DNA of 23,292 nucleotides. Origin: Pseudomonadota bacterium (GTDB lineage: Bacteria > Pseudomonadota > Alphaproteobacteria > Rhodospirillales > 2-02-FULL-58-16). The notes under the pieces are model-generated. The model was not told where the DNA came from and made no database searches. It saw nothing but the letters and a program-made list of their open reading frames with translations. Each line of letters opens with the position of its first letter. Positions within the stretch are counted from its first letter, which is position 1. This document shows positions 6,264-14,753 of the stretch, in pieces. Made by a program: the position numbers and the translations under genes. Where the stretch lies: the NCBI GenBank assembly GCA_022572335.1, contig JACZWD010000007.1:1-23292 (forward strand), read 5' to 3'.

Positions 6264-8003
6264 TCAGTCTTCGGGCAGGACGTCGAACGCGATGCTGATG
6301 CGGGATTCGGCCGCCTCGAAGGGCACGGTCCCGTGGTAGAAGTACGACGGGAACAGGAGCAACAGCCCTTCCTCGGGCCGCACCGCTTTCACCTCGGGCG
6401 TGACCGTGCAGTGGAAGTGTTCCGGCGGGCGGCCGAACTCGATCCAGCCGGCGCGGCTGTGGCCCGACGCGCGCACCTCGTCGGGCACTTTCGCGTAGTA
6501 GACGCCGCTCAGCCACGCCGAGGGATGGATATGGGGGATCTGGTGCCCCTGGCCCTCGAGAACGACGCCCCAGATGGACAGACCCAGGCGTTCCGGCGGA
6601 TCGGCGAGGAACGGATGGGCCGGGTTGGCCGGCAGCGCCCGCCGGTAGTCTTCCACCGCATCCCGTATCAGGCTTTCGAGAGCGGCAATGGGTCCTTTCG
6701 GCTCCACCAGCAGCTCGCCCGAGTGCTTGCCCGAACGGGTGGCGTGGCTGGTCGGCGCGTGCACCAGCGTCGGGTGCGTGCACACATGGTGCGCCAGCGC
6801 CGTGTTGAAGTCGGCGATGGTGTCGAAACCGGCCGCGGCGCGGACAAGCGTCGGCCGCATGAAGCGGTCGAAATCGACCAGGGTGCGCGCCGCCTCCCGC
6901 TCGCCCGCCTCGTCCAGCGCCAGGGCCTTGAAGGCGAGCACGCCGGTGTCGCCGGGGTGGCCGCGGAGGTACGCGTCACACGCCGCCACCGCGGCGCGCG
7001 CATCGCCGTTTTGCAACTGCGTGTCGGCCAGGTTTACATGCGCCTGCGCGTAATCGGGCGCGATGGCGATGGCGCGCCGGTAGGCGGCTTTCGCCTCATC
7101 CAGCCTGTCCAGTTCCTGCAAGGCGTACCCCAGGTTGACGTGGACCGGCACATACTCCGGTTCGACGCGCAGGGCGCGGCGGTAGGCGGCGATGGCGTCG
7201 TCGTGCCTGCCGGTTTCCTGGAGCACGATGCCGAGGTTGTAATGGGCGTCGGCGTGGTCGGGTTTGAAGACAAGGGCACACCGGTAGGCGGACTCGGCCT
7301 CTTCCATCCGGCCGAGCTCGTAAAGGGTGTTGCCCAGGTTGTTGTGGGCGTCGGCGTGGTCGGGCGTGATGTCGAGGGCCCGCCCGTAGGCGTCCACGGC
7401 TTCTTCGAGCCTGGCCAACGCCTTGAGCACGTTGGCCAGGTTGAAATGGGCCCCGGCGAAGGCCGGACTGATGTCGAGGGCGCGCCGGTATGCGGCCTCG
7501 GCCGCGCCGGGCCTGGCCGTCGCCTCCAGCACGATACCCAGGTTGTAGTGGGCATCGGCGTAGTCCGGCTTGACCGTCAGCGCGCGCCGGTAGGCGGCTT
7601 CCGCTTCGTCCAGCTTTTCCGACGCCTTGAGGACGTTGCCCAGGTTATTCAGGGCATCCACGTGGTCGGGCTGCAGGCCGACCGCCGCGCGCAGCATTTT
7701 GACCGCGCTGTCCGCGTCGCCCGACTGGAAGGTGGCCGCCCCGCATAGATTGAGGGCGTCGGCGTGGCTCGGCTGCATGGCCAGGACCCGATGGTACAGA
7801 CGGACCGCCTGTTGCAGGTCGCCGGCCTGATGGGCGGCGACGGCCTGCTCGAGCACGGCGGGGACGGACGCATCGGCACCGGGCCCGTCGCCCTGGCCCG
7901 CGTCCTCGGGTGCGGCCCGCCCCCCCGCCGCCGGTGGGCGGCGGGGCGTGGTCCGGCGGGTCGTTTTCCGCCCCCTGGCGCGGCGGCGCTTGTCCCGCTT
8001 CAT
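6264..8003 (-). CDS. TPR-repeat protein with C-terminal 2OG-Fe(II) oxygenase-like domain, copy 1
   Basis: 579 residues. A very basic N-terminus (MKRDKRRRARGRKTTRRTT) is followed by roughly nine to ten 34-residue TPR units (about 45-390; e.g. ADAHYNLGIVLEATARPGAA). A linker with LVDFDRFMRPT follows, then an oxygenase-like module: HQIPHIHPSAWLSGVYYAK (His491-x-His493), GWIEFGRPPEHFHC, LLLLFPSYFYHGTVPF (His557) and SRISIAFDV (Arg568). TPRs bind protein partners, so a protein-modifying hydroxylase is a reasonable but unproven idea. The ATG at 8003 was chosen because the paralogue at 19993 starts with the same MKR-N/D-KRR. It lies 58 bases downstream of the next leftward gene, so the two are probably cotranscribed. 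Confidence 0.82.
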   Translation of the reverse strand: MKRDKRRRARGRKTTRRTTPRRPPAAGGRAAPEDAGQGDGPGADASVPAVLEQAVAAHQAGDLQQAVRLYHRVLAMQPSHADALNLCGAATFQSGDADSAVKMLRAAVGLQPDHVDALNNLGNVLKASEKLDEAEAAYRRALTVKPDYADAHYNLGIVLEATARPGAAEAAYRRALDISPAFAGAHFNLANVLKALARLEEAVDAYGRALDITPDHADAHNNLGNTLYELGRMEEAESAYRCALVFKPDHADAHYNLGIVLQETGRHDDAIAAYRRALRVEPEYVPVHVNLGYALQELDRLDEAKAAYRRAIAIAPDYAQAHVNLADTQLQNGDARAAVAACDAYLRGHPGDTGVLAFKALALDEAGEREAARTLVDFDRFMRPTLVRAAAGFDTIADFNTALAHHVCTHPTLVHAPTSHATRSGKHSGELLVEPKGPIAALESLIRDAVEDYRRALPANPAHPFLADPPERLGLSIWGVVLEGQGHQIPHIHPSAWLSGVYYAKVPDEVRASGHSRAGWIEFGRPPEHFHCTVTPEVKAVRPEEGLLLLFPSYFYHGTVPFEAAESRISIAFDVLPED

Positions 8004-8061
8004 TCCCTACACCCTCGTTGTGAACTCCAAGCAGGTTGTCCGGCGGCCGGCGGAGCCCGGT

Positions 8062-9216
8062 TCAGGCTTCCGGCAGCACGTCGAAGGAGATACTGATGCG
8101 TTGTTCCGCCGCTTCGAACGGGATGGTCCGGTGGTAGAAATAGGAAGGGAACACCATCATCAGTCCTTCTTCGGGGCGGAACGCCTCCACCTCCGGTTCC
8201 CGGGTGCAGTGGTAATGCGCCCTCGGCCGCCCGAACTCGATCCAGCCGGCCTGGCCTTGTCCGGGGGTGCCGATGGCGGTCGGTATCTTGACGTAATAGA
8301 CGCCGCTCAACCACCCGTCCGGGTGAATATGGGCGGTTTGATAGCCTTGCGTTTCCAGGACAACCGCCCACGCGGTCAGCCCCCAGCGCCTCGGCCGGGT
8401 GGCGATAAAGGGATGGGACGACTGCGCCGGCAACGACTCCATATAATCTTCGACGGCGCTCCGGATCATCCCTTCCAGGGGCGCGGCCGGGCCCTGCGGT
8501 CCGCCCAGAAGTTCGGCCGTATGTTTGCCCGTGCGGGTGGCCCGGCTGGTCGGCGCGTACACCAGCGTCGGGTGCCGGCGAACGTGGTTTGCCAGGGCCG
8601 CGTTGAAATCGGCCATGCCGCGGAACCCGGCCGGAGCCGCGGGGCGCGTCGCCCGGATGAAGCGGTCGAAGTCGACCAGGGTGCGCGCCGATTCGCGTTC
8701 CCCCATTTCGTCCAGCGCCACGGCCTTGAAGGCGAGCACGCGGATATGCCCGGGATGGGCCTCGAGATAGGCGTCGCACACCCGCACCGCGGCAGCCGGA
8801 TCGCCCTGTTCCAGCAAGAGTTTCCCGAGGTTGTAATGGGCCCTCGCGTAATCGGGCTTGATCGCGGCGGCGCGCCGGTGGGCGTCGATGGCCGCGCCGG
8901 GCCGGCCCAGGGCCGAGAGCGCGAGGCCGAGGAAGGAATGGGCCTTGGCGAATCGCGGGCGGATCGCGATGGCCCGCCGGTGGGCGGCGACCGCCGCTTC
9001 GAACCGGCCAAGTTTCTGCAGCACGTGACCCAGATTGTTGTGGGCGCCGGCATGCCCGGGCTCGATCTCAAGGGCCCGCCGGTAGGCGGCCAGGGCCTGG
9101 TCGAGCTTCCCCAGTTCCTTGAGCGCGGTGCCCAGGGTGTCGTGGTCGTCGGCGGTCTCGGGCCGCATCTCGGCGGACCGGCGGCAAACCCCGATGGCGT
9201 CATCGACCTTGCTCAT
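8062..9216 (-). CDS. TPR-repeat protein with C-terminal 2OG-Fe(II) oxygenase-like domain, copy 2 (short)
   Basis: 384 residues, with only about five TPR units (ADDHDTLGTALKELGKLDQA onward) and no basic N-terminal tail, but the same C-terminal half as the other two copies. That half has LVDFDRFIRAT, YQTAHIHPDGWLSGVYYVK (His296-x-His298), GWIEFGRPRAHYHC, VFPSYFYHRTIPF (His362) and QRISISFDV (Arg373). The ATG at 9216 was chosen because GAGGAAA lies directly upstream and the TPR pattern starts right after it; the longer frame upstream looks random. It is divergent from the acidic-protein gene. The shorter TPR array suggests a different partner or repeat loss. Confidence 0.82.
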   Translation of the reverse strand: MSKVDDAIGVCRRSAEMRPETADDHDTLGTALKELGKLDQALAAYRRALEIEPGHAGAHNNLGHVLQKLGRFEAAVAAHRRAIAIRPRFAKAHSFLGLALSALGRPGAAIDAHRRAAAIKPDYARAHYNLGKLLLEQGDPAAAVRVCDAYLEAHPGHIRVLAFKAVALDEMGERESARTLVDFDRFIRATRPAAPAGFRGMADFNAALANHVRRHPTLVYAPTSRATRTGKHTAELLGGPQGPAAPLEGMIRSAVEDYMESLPAQSSHPFIATRPRRWGLTAWAVVLETQGYQTAHIHPDGWLSGVYYVKIPTAIGTPGQGQAGWIEFGRPRAHYHCTREPEVEAFRPEEGLMMVFPSYFYHRTIPFEAAEQRISISFDVLPEA

Positions 9217-9256
9217 TTTCCTCGGCGGATTCCCTTGTGCGCTGCGCCCCCGGCCA

Positions 9257-9862
9257 ATGCCTTCTACCACCCGGGTGGGGGAGCGCCCAAATGGTTTCGC
9301 GGCCGGCGCCGGGCGGTGGCGGAGAACCGGGGCCCATGGTGTCATCCGTGCCCATCACGGAGCCGCCGGGGAACAGCGCAGTCCCGGCGTCTACGGCGTC
9401 GACCCCGACGGCCGGGAGCAACAGGTTCATCCGTACCAGGGCGGGCCCTACACGCTTTCCGACGTGGTCCACCTGTTCGATCTGGGCCGCCTCGAGGAGA
9501 GCGGGCGCGGGAACGAAACCGTGCTTGTGTTGACCGCCAAGGAGGCGAGCACCCTCAGGACCATGGCCGATGCCTACAGCTTCGACTATGACGAGGAGTT
9601 CATCGAGATGTGCCTGGAGATGGCCCGCTTCGCCGACCACCTCGTCGGCGGCCAGGGGGACGGCGAGGTGCGCTTCACGGCCAATTTCTGGAGCCCCCGG
9701 GGAAGTTACCCGGGGGTGTCCCCCCGCCATTGGATATTGGGGGGCGTCCCCGCGACCTCCGGTGATCCGGCGGCCGCCGCGCCGGAGTATTCGCCGGGGT
9801 GGGGCCCAGATCAGGCGCCATGCCGGCGGCCCGGTGGCAGTAAACAAGAAAACGGTAATTAA
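9257..9862 (+). CDS. Unrecognised acidic protein, copy 1, with C-terminal extension
   Basis: I do not recognise this family. The core runs from SPGVYGVDPDGREQQVHPYQ through TLSDVVHLFDLGRLEE, NETVLVLTAKEASTLRTMAD and AYSFDYDEEFIEMCLEMARF to VRFTANF, and aligns along its length with the 17560-17913 gene. It is acidic and probably mostly helical in the second half, with no signal peptide or membrane span. The paralogue stops right after TANF (TTC TGA); here the codon is TGG and translation continues for about 60 residues through a GC-rich palindromic element. The start is unclear: ATG 9257 or GTG 9275 are the nearest in-frame options and neither has a good ribosome site, so N-terminal erosion or a frameshift is possible. 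Confidence 0.6.
   Translation: MPSTTRVGERPNGFAAGAGRWRRTGAHGVIRAHHGAAGEQRSPGVYGVDPDGREQQVHPYQGGPYTLSDVVHLFDLGRLEESGRGNETVLVLTAKEASTLRTMADAYSFDYDEEFIEMCLEMARFADHLVGGQGDGEVRFTANFWSPRGSYPGVSPRHWILGGVPATSGDPAAAAPEYSPGWGPDQAPCRRPGGSKQENGN
9699..9751. repeat. GC-rich palindromic element, copy 2 (in the 3' extension of the acidic-protein gene)
   Basis: GGGGGTGTCCCCCC (9712-9725), a short spacer, then GGGGGGCGTCCCC (9739-9751). This is the same order and spacing as at 4201-4262. It lies immediately after the point where the paralogous gene at 17560 ends. Both copies are read in the frame that gives GVSPR. Confidence 0.5.
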
Positions 9863-9905
9863 GAAATAACGCATGTAATTATTGGTATTTTCGACATGTG
9901 TCCGG
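9863..9905 (+). promoter_or_regulatory. AT-rich leader upstream of torD copy 1
   Basis: An AT-rich island of the kind seen upstream of fdhD. It holds GCATGTAATTATTGGTATTT (9871-9890). TTGGTATTT (9882-9890) also occurs at 2146-2154 in the fdhD/tupB region, where it likewise lies close to a GCAT-AATTAT motif. It probably contains the promoter of the torD-fdh operon; no clear sigma-70 pair can be assigned. Confidence 0.3.
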
Positions 9906-10067
9906 TGTAACCCTACCTGCTGTCCTGACGATTCGAACGTTGACTTCGCCCCGGAAAACCATTGTACTGCTTCGCAGCGGGCCATCATTCCGTTTTGCTG
10001 TGGATGCAAACTGCGGGCGGAGGGTGCCTTGGGGAGGAAAAGCCGCGGGACACGCGGCAAAAAAATA

Positions 10068-10691
10068 ATGACGTCGCAAAGGTCAGAGACCAATCTTGCC
10101 AGCGGGTTCGACGTTCCGGAAGAGGACGTCCTGCGCGCCCGTCTCTATGCCATCCTTGCCCACCTTCTGACGGCGCCGCCAGCGGCGGCGACCCTCGAGT
10201 CCGTACGCGCCCTGGAAGGGGACGAAACCGAAATGGGGCGCGCGCTTGGCACGCTGGCCGCGGTCGCCGCCAAGACGTCGGTCGAGGCGGCGGAGGAGGA
10301 ATACAACACCCTCTTCATCGGCATGGCCCACGGCGAATTCACGCCGAATGCGTCGTATTATCTCGCCGGGTTCCTCATGGAGAAGCCGTTGGCCAAGCTG
10401 CGCGGCGATATGGCGCGGCTGGGCATTGCCGCCGCCGAGGAATTCAAGGAGCCGGAGGACCATATCGGCGTCCTCTGCGAGATGATGCACGGTCTCATCA
10501 CCGGCGCGTTCGGCGCGCCCGCCGACGTGGCGACCCAAAAGGACTTTTTCGATGCCCACATCCGCCCGTGGGCGACGCGCTTTTTCGAGGATCTGGAAGC
10601 CTCCAAGTCCACCATCCTGTACATGCCGGTGGGAACCGTCGGCCGGGTGTTCATGGCGATCGAGGCGGAGGCGTTCGCCATGGGGGCGTGA
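10068..10691 (+). CDS. TorD/DmsD-family chaperone, copy 1
   Basis: Cytoplasmic chaperone of the TorD family that binds apo-molybdoenzyme catalytic subunits and their Tat signals until the cofactor is loaded; here its client is presumably FdhA. The 207-residue all-helical protein has YNTLFIGMAHGEFTPNASYY (79-98) and KEPEDHIGVLCEMMHGL (127-143), the E-P-x-D-H family signature, and FFDAHIRPWATRFFEDLE. The ATG at 10068 was chosen because homology starts soon after; it lacks a good ribosome site (GGGGAGG lies too far upstream), so expression may be weak. It precedes fdhX by about 200 bases. A clear paralogue lies at 19184-19885. Confidence 0.85.
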   Translation: MTSQRSETNLASGFDVPEEDVLRARLYAILAHLLTAPPAAATLESVRALEGDETEMGRALGTLAAVAAKTSVEAAEEEYNTLFIGMAHGEFTPNASYYLAGFLMEKPLAKLRGDMARLGIAAAEEFKEPEDHIGVLCEMMHGLITGAFGAPADVATQKDFFDAHIRPWATRFFEDLEASKSTILYMPVGTVGRVFMAIEAEAFAMGA

Positions 10692-10889
10692 CGCCGGGTC
10701 ACGGTTCGAGGGCTGCGGCGGAAACGGAGGAGGGACGGAGAGGGCGGAGGACAAAAGAGGACGGATTTGAAAGGAATTAAACGGTCCGGCGCTGATTTGT
10801 CCCCATAAAATTTGTGGACGACATATTTACCGTCGCCGATTAACGTAGCGACCAAGGAATAATCCGGATTATCAACAGGGGAGCAACTC

Positions 10890-11090
10890 ATGAGTGACAC
10901 CAAAAAACCGAAGGCGATTCCCCGCCGGGAGTTTCTCAAAACCGCAGGACTGACAACCGGCGCCGTCGGCGCCGCGGCGGTCCTGTCGGGCGTCCCGGCG
11001 GAGGCTGCCATGCCCGAGGCGGGCAAGAAGAACGCCAGCTATCGGGAAACGGAGCACGTGCTGAAGTATTACGAACTGGCACGGTTTTAA
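10890..11090 (+). CDS. Formate dehydrogenase region Tat-target small protein (FdhX-like, TIGR02811)
   Basis: 66-residue protein with a twin-arginine signal (IPRREFLKTAGLTTGAVGAA, then a PAEAAM cleavage site) and a short mature tail ending ETEHVLKYYELARF. Small Tat-dependent proteins of this pattern occur directly upstream of fdhA in many proteobacteria. Their role is unknown, though they may help in export or assembly. GGGGAG lies 7 bases before the ATG. The gap to fdhA is only 26 bases, so they are cotranscribed. The 198-base gap upstream contains AT-rich sequence and probably the operon promoter, but I cannot place it. Confidence 0.85.
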   Translation: MSDTKKPKAIPRREFLKTAGLTTGAVGAAAVLSGVPAEAAMPEAGKKNASYRETEHVLKYYELARF

Positions 11091-11116
11091 CTAGTCAATC
11101 AGGAGAGGAGAGACTG

Positions 11117-13984
11117 ATGCTCACCAAAATGAGCAACGGGGTAGCGAGAGGCCCCCGTTTGTCCAAAGCGCTGGCCGGCGTTGTCGGCAGTGTGTTGGAC
11201 CGCCGTGCCTTCCTGAAACGCTCTGGGCTTGTCGCGGGCGGTATTGCCGCGGTTTCGACGATGAACCTCGCCATGGTCAAAAAGGCCGAGGCGGCGGTAC
11301 ACATGACGGGCGTCAAGATCGTGAAATCGGTCTGCACCCACTGTGCCGTCGGTTGTACCGTGCTCGCGGAGGTCCAAGGCGGCATCTGGATCGGACAGGA
11401 ACCTGGGTTCGACAGCCCGTTAAACAATGGGACCCACTGCGCGAAGGGAGCCTCGGTCCGCGACGATACCCATGGCGCCCGGCGGCTGAGGTACCCGACG
11501 AAACTCGTCGGCGGCAAGTGGAAGCGGATCAGCTGGGACGAGGCCATCAACGAGATCGGCGACAAGTTACTCGAAATCCGCAAGACGTCGGGTCCCGATT
11601 CGGTGTATTGGCTCGGCTCGGCCAAGGTTAGCAACGAGAACGCATACCTGTTCCGCAAGTTCGCCGCGTTCTGGGGCACCAACAACGTCGATCACCAGGC
11701 GCGCATCTGCCACTCGACCACGGTCGCCGGCGTGGCCAACACCTGGGGCTATGGCGCGATGACCAACAGCATGCCGGACATCCGCAACTCGCGTGCGATT
11801 TTCCTAATCGGCAGTAACGCGGCGGAAGGTCACCCTGTGGCATGCCAACACATCCTCAGGGCCAAGGAGCGGAACAACGCGCCGCTGATCGTCATCGACC
11901 CGCGGTTCACCCGCACGGCCGCCCATGCCGATGAGTATGTCCGCTTGCGGTCCGGGACCGACATGGCCGTGATCTGGGGCACTCTCTGGCATATCTTCGA
12001 GAACAATTGGGAGGACAAGGAATACATCCGCCAACGTGCCTGGGGAATGGACCAGATCAGGGAAGAGGTCAAAAAGTGGAACCCGGAGGAGGTTGAGCGT
12101 GTCAGCGGCGTTCCCGGTGCACAGCTCAAGCGGGTCGCGCGGCTGATGGCCAACAACCGTCCGGGGTGTGTGATCTGGGCCATGGGCATCACCCAGCACA
12201 CCATCGGCACCAACCAGACCCGGGCCCTCTGCATCTTGCAGCTGGCGTTGGGCAACATGGGCGTTGCCGGCGGCGGATGTAACATCTTCCGCGGCCACGA
12301 CAACGTCCAGGGCGCCACCGACATGTGCGTGCTCTCGCATTCACTGCCAGGGTATTACGGCCTGAAGACCGGGTCGTGGAAGCACTGGGCGCGGGTGTGG
12401 GATGTTCCTTACGACTATCTTCTCAAGCGCTTCGCGTCGAAGAAGCTGATGCAGTCGGCGGGAATGCCGGTTTCGCGTTGGTTCGACGGCGTGCTGATTC
12501 CGAAGGACAAGCTGGATCAGCCCGACAATATCAAGGCGATGATGTATTGGGGCCACTCGCCCAACTCCCAGGCTCGCCTGCCGGAATTGAAGAAGGCGAT
12601 GGAGAAGGTGGATCTTCTGGTCACCATCGATCCGGTTCCGGGCCTGCAGGCGGTGTTGCACGACCGCACGGACGGCGTCTACTTGTTGCCGGCCTCCACG
12701 GCGTGGGAGCAATACGGTTCGGTGACGTCTTCGAACCGGAACTTGCAGTGGCGTGACAAGGTGACGGACCCGATCTTCGAGTCCCTGCCGGATCACGTCA
12801 TTATGTACAAGTTCGCCAAGAAGTTCGGGTTCGCCAAGGAGCTGTTCAAGCACATCAAGGTGAACGGGGAAGAGCCTCTGATCGAGGACCTGACGCGGGA
12901 GTTCAACCGCGGCATGTGGACCATCGGCTACACCGGCCAGTCGCCCGAGCGGCTGAAGATGCACATGAAGGTCCAGCACACCTTCGACAAGACCACGTTG
13001 AGGGCGAAAGGCGGTCCGGCCGACGGCGAATTCTACGGTCTGCCGTGGCCGTGCTGGGGCACACCCGAGATGAAACACCCGGGGACCCAGATCCTTTACG
13101 ACACCTCCATTCCGGTGGCCGAGGGCGGGCTTTGCTTCCGCGCCCGGTTCGGTGTGGAGCGCAAAGGCGTCAACCTGCTGGCCGAGGGATCGTACCCGGT
13201 GGGTTCGGAGATCAAGGACGGCTATCCGCAGTTCACCATGGCCATGCTCAAGAAACTTGGTTGGGACAAGGACCTGACCGCGAAAGAGCTGGCGGTCATC
13301 AAGAAGATCGCCGGCGACAAGACCAACTGGAAGACCGACCTCTCGGGCGGTATCCAGCGGGTCGCCATCAAGCATGGTTGTGCGCCCTTCGGCAACGCCA
13401 AGGCGCGGTGCGTGGTGTGGAACTTCCCGGATCCGGTGCCGATCCATCGCGAGCCGTTGTACACGCCCAGGCGGGATCTGGTGGCCGACTATCCGACCTA
13501 TCCGGATACCCGGCGCTATCGTACACCGACCTACTACCGGTCGATCCAGGTCAAGGACTTCTCCAAGGAGTTTCCGATTATCATGACGTCCGGCCGCGTG
13601 ACGGAGTACGAGGGCGGCGGCGACTTGACCCGGTCCAACCCGTGGCTCGCCGAACTCATGCAGGATATGTACTGCGAACTCAACACGTTTGACGCCAACA
13701 ATGCGGGCATCCGCAACGGCCGCGACATGTGGGTTGAGGGTCCGGAGGGAGGCCGCATCAAGGTCAAGGCCATGGTCACCGAACGTGTGGGCCGCGGCGT
13801 CGTCTGGCTGCCGTTGAGCTTCGGTGGCTACTGGATGGGTAAGAGCCTGAGGGACAGGTACCCGAAGGGCACCGATCCCTACATCCTTGGCGAATCGGCC
13901 AATACCGTGTTCACCTACGGCTATGACTCGGTCACCCAGATGCAGGAGACCAAGGCCAGCCTCTGCAAAATCAGTGCAGCGTAA
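11117..13984 (+). CDS. fdhA: Formate dehydrogenase catalytic subunit (Tat-exported, Cys active site)
   Basis: Oxidises formate to CO2 at a Mo- or W-bis-MGD centre in the periplasm and passes electrons to FdhB. The 955-residue protein starts with a twin-arginine signal (DRRAFLKRSGLVAGG, residues 28-42, cleavage near AEAA 60). A 4Fe-4S site follows (Cys73, Cys76, Cys80, Cys108 in CTHCAVGC and HCAKG). The active-site segment ARICHSTTVAG has Cys198 in place of selenocysteine and the adjacent catalytic His199. Dinucleotide-binding segments include GSNAAEGHPVACQH and IDPRFTRTAAHAD, and the C-terminal cofactor domain starts near IIMTSGRVTEYEGGG. AGGAGAG precedes the ATG. Base composition appears slightly less GC-extreme than in flanking genes. 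Confidence 0.96.
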   Translation: MLTKMSNGVARGPRLSKALAGVVGSVLDRRAFLKRSGLVAGGIAAVSTMNLAMVKKAEAAVHMTGVKIVKSVCTHCAVGCTVLAEVQGGIWIGQEPGFDSPLNNGTHCAKGASVRDDTHGARRLRYPTKLVGGKWKRISWDEAINEIGDKLLEIRKTSGPDSVYWLGSAKVSNENAYLFRKFAAFWGTNNVDHQARICHSTTVAGVANTWGYGAMTNSMPDIRNSRAIFLIGSNAAEGHPVACQHILRAKERNNAPLIVIDPRFTRTAAHADEYVRLRSGTDMAVIWGTLWHIFENNWEDKEYIRQRAWGMDQIREEVKKWNPEEVERVSGVPGAQLKRVARLMANNRPGCVIWAMGITQHTIGTNQTRALCILQLALGNMGVAGGGCNIFRGHDNVQGATDMCVLSHSLPGYYGLKTGSWKHWARVWDVPYDYLLKRFASKKLMQSAGMPVSRWFDGVLIPKDKLDQPDNIKAMMYWGHSPNSQARLPELKKAMEKVDLLVTIDPVPGLQAVLHDRTDGVYLLPASTAWEQYGSVTSSNRNLQWRDKVTDPIFESLPDHVIMYKFAKKFGFAKELFKHIKVNGEEPLIEDLTREFNRGMWTIGYTGQSPERLKMHMKVQHTFDKTTLRAKGGPADGEFYGLPWPCWGTPEMKHPGTQILYDTSIPVAEGGLCFRARFGVERKGVNLLAEGSYPVGSEIKDGYPQFTMAMLKKLGWDKDLTAKELAVIKKIAGDKTNWKTDLSGGIQRVAIKHGCAPFGNAKARCVVWNFPDPVPIHREPLYTPRRDLVADYPTYPDTRRYRTPTYYRSIQVKDFSKEFPIIMTSGRVTEYEGGGDLTRSNPWLAELMQDMYCELNTFDANNAGIRNGRDMWVEGPEGGRIKVKAMVTERVGRGVVWLPLSFGGYWMGKSLRDRYPKGTDPYILGESANTVFTYGYDSVTQMQETKASLCKISAA

Positions 13985-13996
13985 GGAGGAGATGTC

Positions 13997-14593
13997 ATGG
14001 CAAGAATGAAGTTCCTATGTGACGCCGAGCGCTGCATCGAATGCAACGCCTGCGTCGTGGCGTGCAAGAACGAGCACGAAGTGCCGTGGGGGATCACCCG
14101 TCGTCGGGTGATCACCATCAACGACGGTTTACCCGGCGAGCGGTCGATTTCGGTCGCCTGCATGCACTGCTCGGACGCGCCGTGCATCGCGGTCTGTCCG
14201 GTGGACTGCATCTACCAGACCGAAGTGGGCACGGTCCTGCACTCCAAGGACCTGTGCATCGGTTGCGGTTACTGCTTCTACGCCTGTCCCTTCGGGGCGC
14301 CTCAGTTCCCGCAGGCGGGCAATTACGGCAGCCGCGGCAAGATGGACAAGTGCACCTTCTGTCACGGTGGTCCGGAGGAGGACCACTCGTCCGCCGAGTT
14401 CAAGAAGTACGGACGTAATCGCATCGCCGAGGGCAAGCTGCCGCTGTGCGCGGAGATGTGCTCGACCAGGGCGCTTCTCGCCGGCGACGGCACCATCGTG
14501 GCCGACATTTACCGCGAGCGCGTGGTCGCCCGCGGATTCGGTTCGGGCGCGTGGGGTTGGGGTACGGCTTACCAGCACAAGGCCGGAAGCTAA
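13997..14593 (+). CDS. fdhB: Formate dehydrogenase iron-sulfur subunit
   Basis: Electron-transfer subunit carrying electrons from FdhA to the cytochrome b subunit. Its 198 residues contain four Cys groups: CIECNACVVAC (13, 16, 19, 23), CMHCSDAPCIAVC (55, 58, 63, 67), CIGCGYCFYAC (87, 90, 93, 97) and CTFC with CAEMC (119, 122, 151, 155), enough for four 4Fe-4S clusters. It lacks the C-terminal membrane helix found in the longer E. coli FdnH. It has no signal of its own, so it is probably exported as a complex with FdhA. GGAGG lies 7-8 bases before the ATG, and the gap to fdhA is 12 bases. Confidence 0.94.
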   Translation: MARMKFLCDAERCIECNACVVACKNEHEVPWGITRRRVITINDGLPGERSISVACMHCSDAPCIAVCPVDCIYQTEVGTVLHSKDLCIGCGYCFYACPFGAPQFPQAGNYGSRGKMDKCTFCHGGPEEDHSSAEFKKYGRNRIAEGKLPLCAEMCSTRALLAGDGTIVADIYRERVVARGFGSGAWGWGTAYQHKAGS

Positions 14594-14619
14594 ACCCCTT
14601 GCCCAAGTCGGTAGGTTTC

Positions 14620-14651
14620 GAGGGGGCGGCTTAGGTTTATGCCGCCCCCTC
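14620..14651 (+). terminator. Hairpin after fdhB
   Basis: Perfect 11-base stem GAGGGGGCGGC (14620-14630) and GCCGCCCCCTC (14641-14651) with a 10-base loop, followed by TTT. It is very stable but has only a short T run, so it may be a terminator or a partial terminator/RNA stabiliser that lowers expression of the downstream membrane-subunit genes. Confidence 0.65.
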
Positions 14652-14658
14652 TTTGCGC

Positions 14659-14688
14659 TTGAATCAACAGATTGCGTGACTCTATAGT
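14659..14688 (+). promoter_or_regulatory. Possible sigma-70 promoter for the lipoprotein-fdhC block
   Basis: TTGAAT (14659-14664) and TATAGT (14683-14688) with an 18-base spacer lie just after the hairpin and 66 bases before the next start codon. This suggests that the fdhC block can be transcribed separately from fdhXAB. No experimental support is visible in the sequence. Confidence 0.35.
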
Positions 14689-14753
14689 GGAGGAGCGTCA
14701 AGCGGGGGTCTGGCTGACGCAGGAAAGAAAAATGTGCTAATGGGGATTGGGTC

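Noticed and set aside
7948..9591. 547-codon plus-strand open frame across the TPR-oxygenase genes
   Set aside because: Antisense mirror of TPR coding DNA; the opposite strand gives coherent TPR and oxygenase motifs.
11198..11260. FdhA as a selenocysteine enzyme
   Set aside because: The active-site codon in ARICHSTT is TGC (Cys198), not an in-frame TGA, so no recoding is needed.
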